DNA from: Caldifarciminota bacterium
Lineage (GTDB): Bacteria > Hydrothermota > Hydrothermia > B15-G9 > WFZT01
Length of the DNA: 6,613 nucleotides
Assembly (NCBI GenBank): GCA_026986235.1
Contig: JALSOY010000251.1
Span: forward strand, 1 to 6,613
Reading direction: 5' to 3'
The position numbers and the translations under genes were made by a program. A model generated the notes under the pieces. That model did no database searches and had not been told where the DNA came from. It worked only from the letters and a program-made list of their open reading frames with translations. Position 1 is the first letter of the stretch, and each line of letters starts with the position of its first letter. This document shows, piece after piece, positions 5,737 through 6,613 of the stretch.

Positions 5737-5767
5737 ATCCCCCTCTTACCTTATTAAGGGGGGAATT
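5737..5767 (+). repeat. Degenerate hairpin repeat, unit D
   Basis: ATCCCCCT (5737-5744) faces AAGGGGGGAATT (5756-5767). The stem is about seven bp (5738-5744 with 5758-5764) including one wobble, with a larger loop than the other units and no extra half. It looks like a decayed copy. It ends 24 bases before the fusA -35 box. Confidence 0.5.
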
Positions 5768-5791
5768 ATTCGAACACCCTAACGCGAGGGG

Positions 5792-5820
5792 TTGACATTC
5801 AGGGTGGTTACTTGTAATAT
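5792..5820 (+). promoter_or_regulatory. Predicted sigma-70-type promoter of fusA
   Basis: A perfect TTGACA (5792-5797) and TAATAT (5815-5820) are separated by 17 bases, with TG just before the -10. An overlapping TATAAA (5818-5823) is closer to the -10 consensus but needs a 20-base spacer. Transcription would start near 5827, leaving a leader of about 43 bases. A strong -35 fits a highly expressed translation factor. Confidence 0.65.
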
Positions 5821-5869
5821 AAACCGACCTTTCTTTTGGGTATCCCCAGGAAAACAAGGAGTGATTGTC

Positions 5870-6613
5870 GTGAGAGGTATAGAAAAGTTAAGAAACATAG
5901 GTATAATTGCGCACATAGACGCAGGTAAGACCACAACTACGGAGAGAATTCTGTTTTACACGGGCAGAACTCACCGAATAGGAGAGGTGCACGAAGGTAA
6001 TGCCACCATGGACTGGATGGAGCAGGAGCGTGAGCGAGGAATTACCATTACATCCGCATCCACGACATGCTACTGGCGTGACCACAACATCAACATAATA
6101 GATACACCGGGACATGTGGATTTCACAATCGAAGTTGAAAGATCGTTGAGGGTTCTCGACGGTGCTGTTGTTATTTTTGACGCTGTGGCAGGAGTGGAGC
6201 CCCAGTCCGAGACGGTATGGAGGCAGGCCAACAAGTATGGGGTTCCGAGAATTGCGTTTATCAACAAAATGGACAGGATAGGTGCCGATTTCTACCGTGC
6301 CATCAGGATGATGGAGGAAAGGCTGGGGGCCAATCCGGTTGCTATTCAGATCCCTATCGGGAAGGAAAACGAGTTTACGGGAGTTGTTGATCTGATTTCA
6401 ATGCGTGCAATCGTGTGGCACGATGACACACTTGGAGCAAAGTTTTCCTGCCATGACATTCCGGCCGACCTGGAGGAAGAGGCCCATGTTATGAGAGACG
6501 AGCTTGTAGAAAAGGTTGCCGATGTTGATGATCACATAATGGAAAAATATCTTGAGGGGGAGGAAATTTCACCTGACGATTTAAAAAAGGCTTTGAGAAA
6601 GGCAACGATTTCG
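5870..6613 (+). CDS. fusA: Elongation factor G, N-terminal part (runs off the window)
   Basis: EF-G is the GTPase that drives ribosomal translocation and, with the recycling factor, ribosome splitting. The 248 codons seen are open to the right edge and cover the G domain and part of its insert, about a third of the usual 690-700 residues. The GTPase motifs are intact: AHIDAGKTT (14-22), RERGITI (54-60), DTPGH (78-82) with catalytic His82, and NKMD (132-135), along with TMDWMEQE (46-53) and GVEPQSETVWRQA (108-120). GTG 5870 is chosen because AAGGAG (5856-5861) lies eight bases upstream; GTG 5861 is in frame but overlaps that site. It has its own promoter and sits beside icd, not within the usual rpsL-rpsG-fusA-tuf cluster as far as visible. 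It could be the main EF-G or a paralogue; the motifs do not decide. Confidence 0.95.
   Translation, partial: MRGIEKLRNIGIIAHIDAGKTTTTERILFYTGRTHRIGEVHEGNATMDWMEQERERGITITSASTTCYWRDHNINIIDTPGHVDFTIEVERSLRVLDGAVVIFDAVAGVEPQSETVWRQANKYGVPRIAFINKMDRIGADFYRAIRMMEERLGANPVAIQIPIGKENEFTGVVDLISMRAIVWHDDTLGAKFSCHDIPADLEEEAHVMRDELVEKVADVDDHIMEKYLEGEEISPDDLKKALRKATIS

Larger units (their letters stand above)
5571..5744 (+). repeat. Imperfect 32-base direct repeat bracketing units A to C
   Basis: Bases 5571-5602 and 5713-5744 align without gaps: GGGATTGAA, four variable bases, AAGCGG, four variable bases, CATCCCCCT. All 24 positions outside the two variable blocks are identical and the offset is 142 bases. 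GGGATT and CATCCCCCT belong to the repeat family, but the GAA-N4-AAGCGG core does not, so part of this flank seems to have been copied with the repeats. Confidence 0.5.
5401..5869. other. Divergent intergenic region between icd and fusA
   Basis: These 469 bases hold no convincing gene. From left to right they contain the icd ribosome binding site and promoter (5411-5455), a stretch at 5456-5543 with nothing recognisable, a repeat-rich block (5544-5767), the fusA promoter (5792-5820) and the fusA ribosome binding site (5856-5861). Since both genes are transcribed outward, the hairpins in the middle cannot be terminators of either. Confidence 0.8.

Noticed and set aside
5595..5767. CRISPR array
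   Set aside because: Units are palindromic, in mixed orientation and separated by 7 to 18 bases, without regular unique spacers.
5666..5857. Minus-strand 63-codon frame across the hairpin repeats
   Set aside because: Its sequence is a translation of the CCCCCTT repeats and overlaps the fusA promoter; it is not a plausible gene.

Overview
The window is bacterial DNA of moderate GC content, densely coding, with five protein genes, one probable leader peptide and one repeat-rich intergenic region. The lineage cannot be fixed from the sequence. The DAHP synthase is the Thermotoga-style type I-beta enzyme with an N-terminal ferredoxin-like regulatory domain. The EPSP synthase has class II motifs, and the isocitrate dehydrogenase is the short NAD-type. 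This mixture fits a deep-branching or thermophile-related bacterium, but that is inference.

Layout. Bases 1-207 are the leader of an aromatic biosynthesis operon. They hold a short frame rich in Phe and Tyr codons (31-111) and four RNA arms that can pair as 1:2, 2:3 or 3:4, the last being a terminator hairpin followed by seven T. This is the layout of a ribosome-mediated transcription attenuator. Bases 208-4389 carry aroF-aroA-aroE-aroC on the plus strand. These encode the entry step and the fourth (aroE), sixth (aroA) and seventh (aroC) steps of the shikimate pathway. The genes are packed with a 2-base gap, a 7-base overlap and a 58-base overlap. The minus strand carries an NAD-type isocitrate dehydrogenase (4378-5400), whose stop overlaps the end of aroC by 12 bases. 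Bases 5401-5869 are non-coding: the icd promoter faces left, the fusA promoter faces right, and between them lie several copies of a CCCCCTT/AAGGGGG hairpin repeat. Elongation factor G (fusA) begins at 5870 and runs off the right edge.

How it works together. AroF makes DAHP from PEP and erythrose 4-phosphate, AroE makes shikimate, AroA makes EPSP and AroC makes chorismate, the precursor of Phe, Tyr and Trp. aroB, the dehydratase and shikimate kinase genes are not in this window. Control is probably two-layered: the leader would sense charged tRNA-Phe and tRNA-Tyr, and the N-terminal domain of AroF would sense Tyr or Phe directly. Isocitrate dehydrogenase and EF-G are housekeeping neighbours with their own promoters.

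The most interesting point is the leader at 31-188. Its first hairpin has the same module layout as the repeats at 5595-5718, so a dispersed repeat may have been recruited as an amino-acid-sensing switch.
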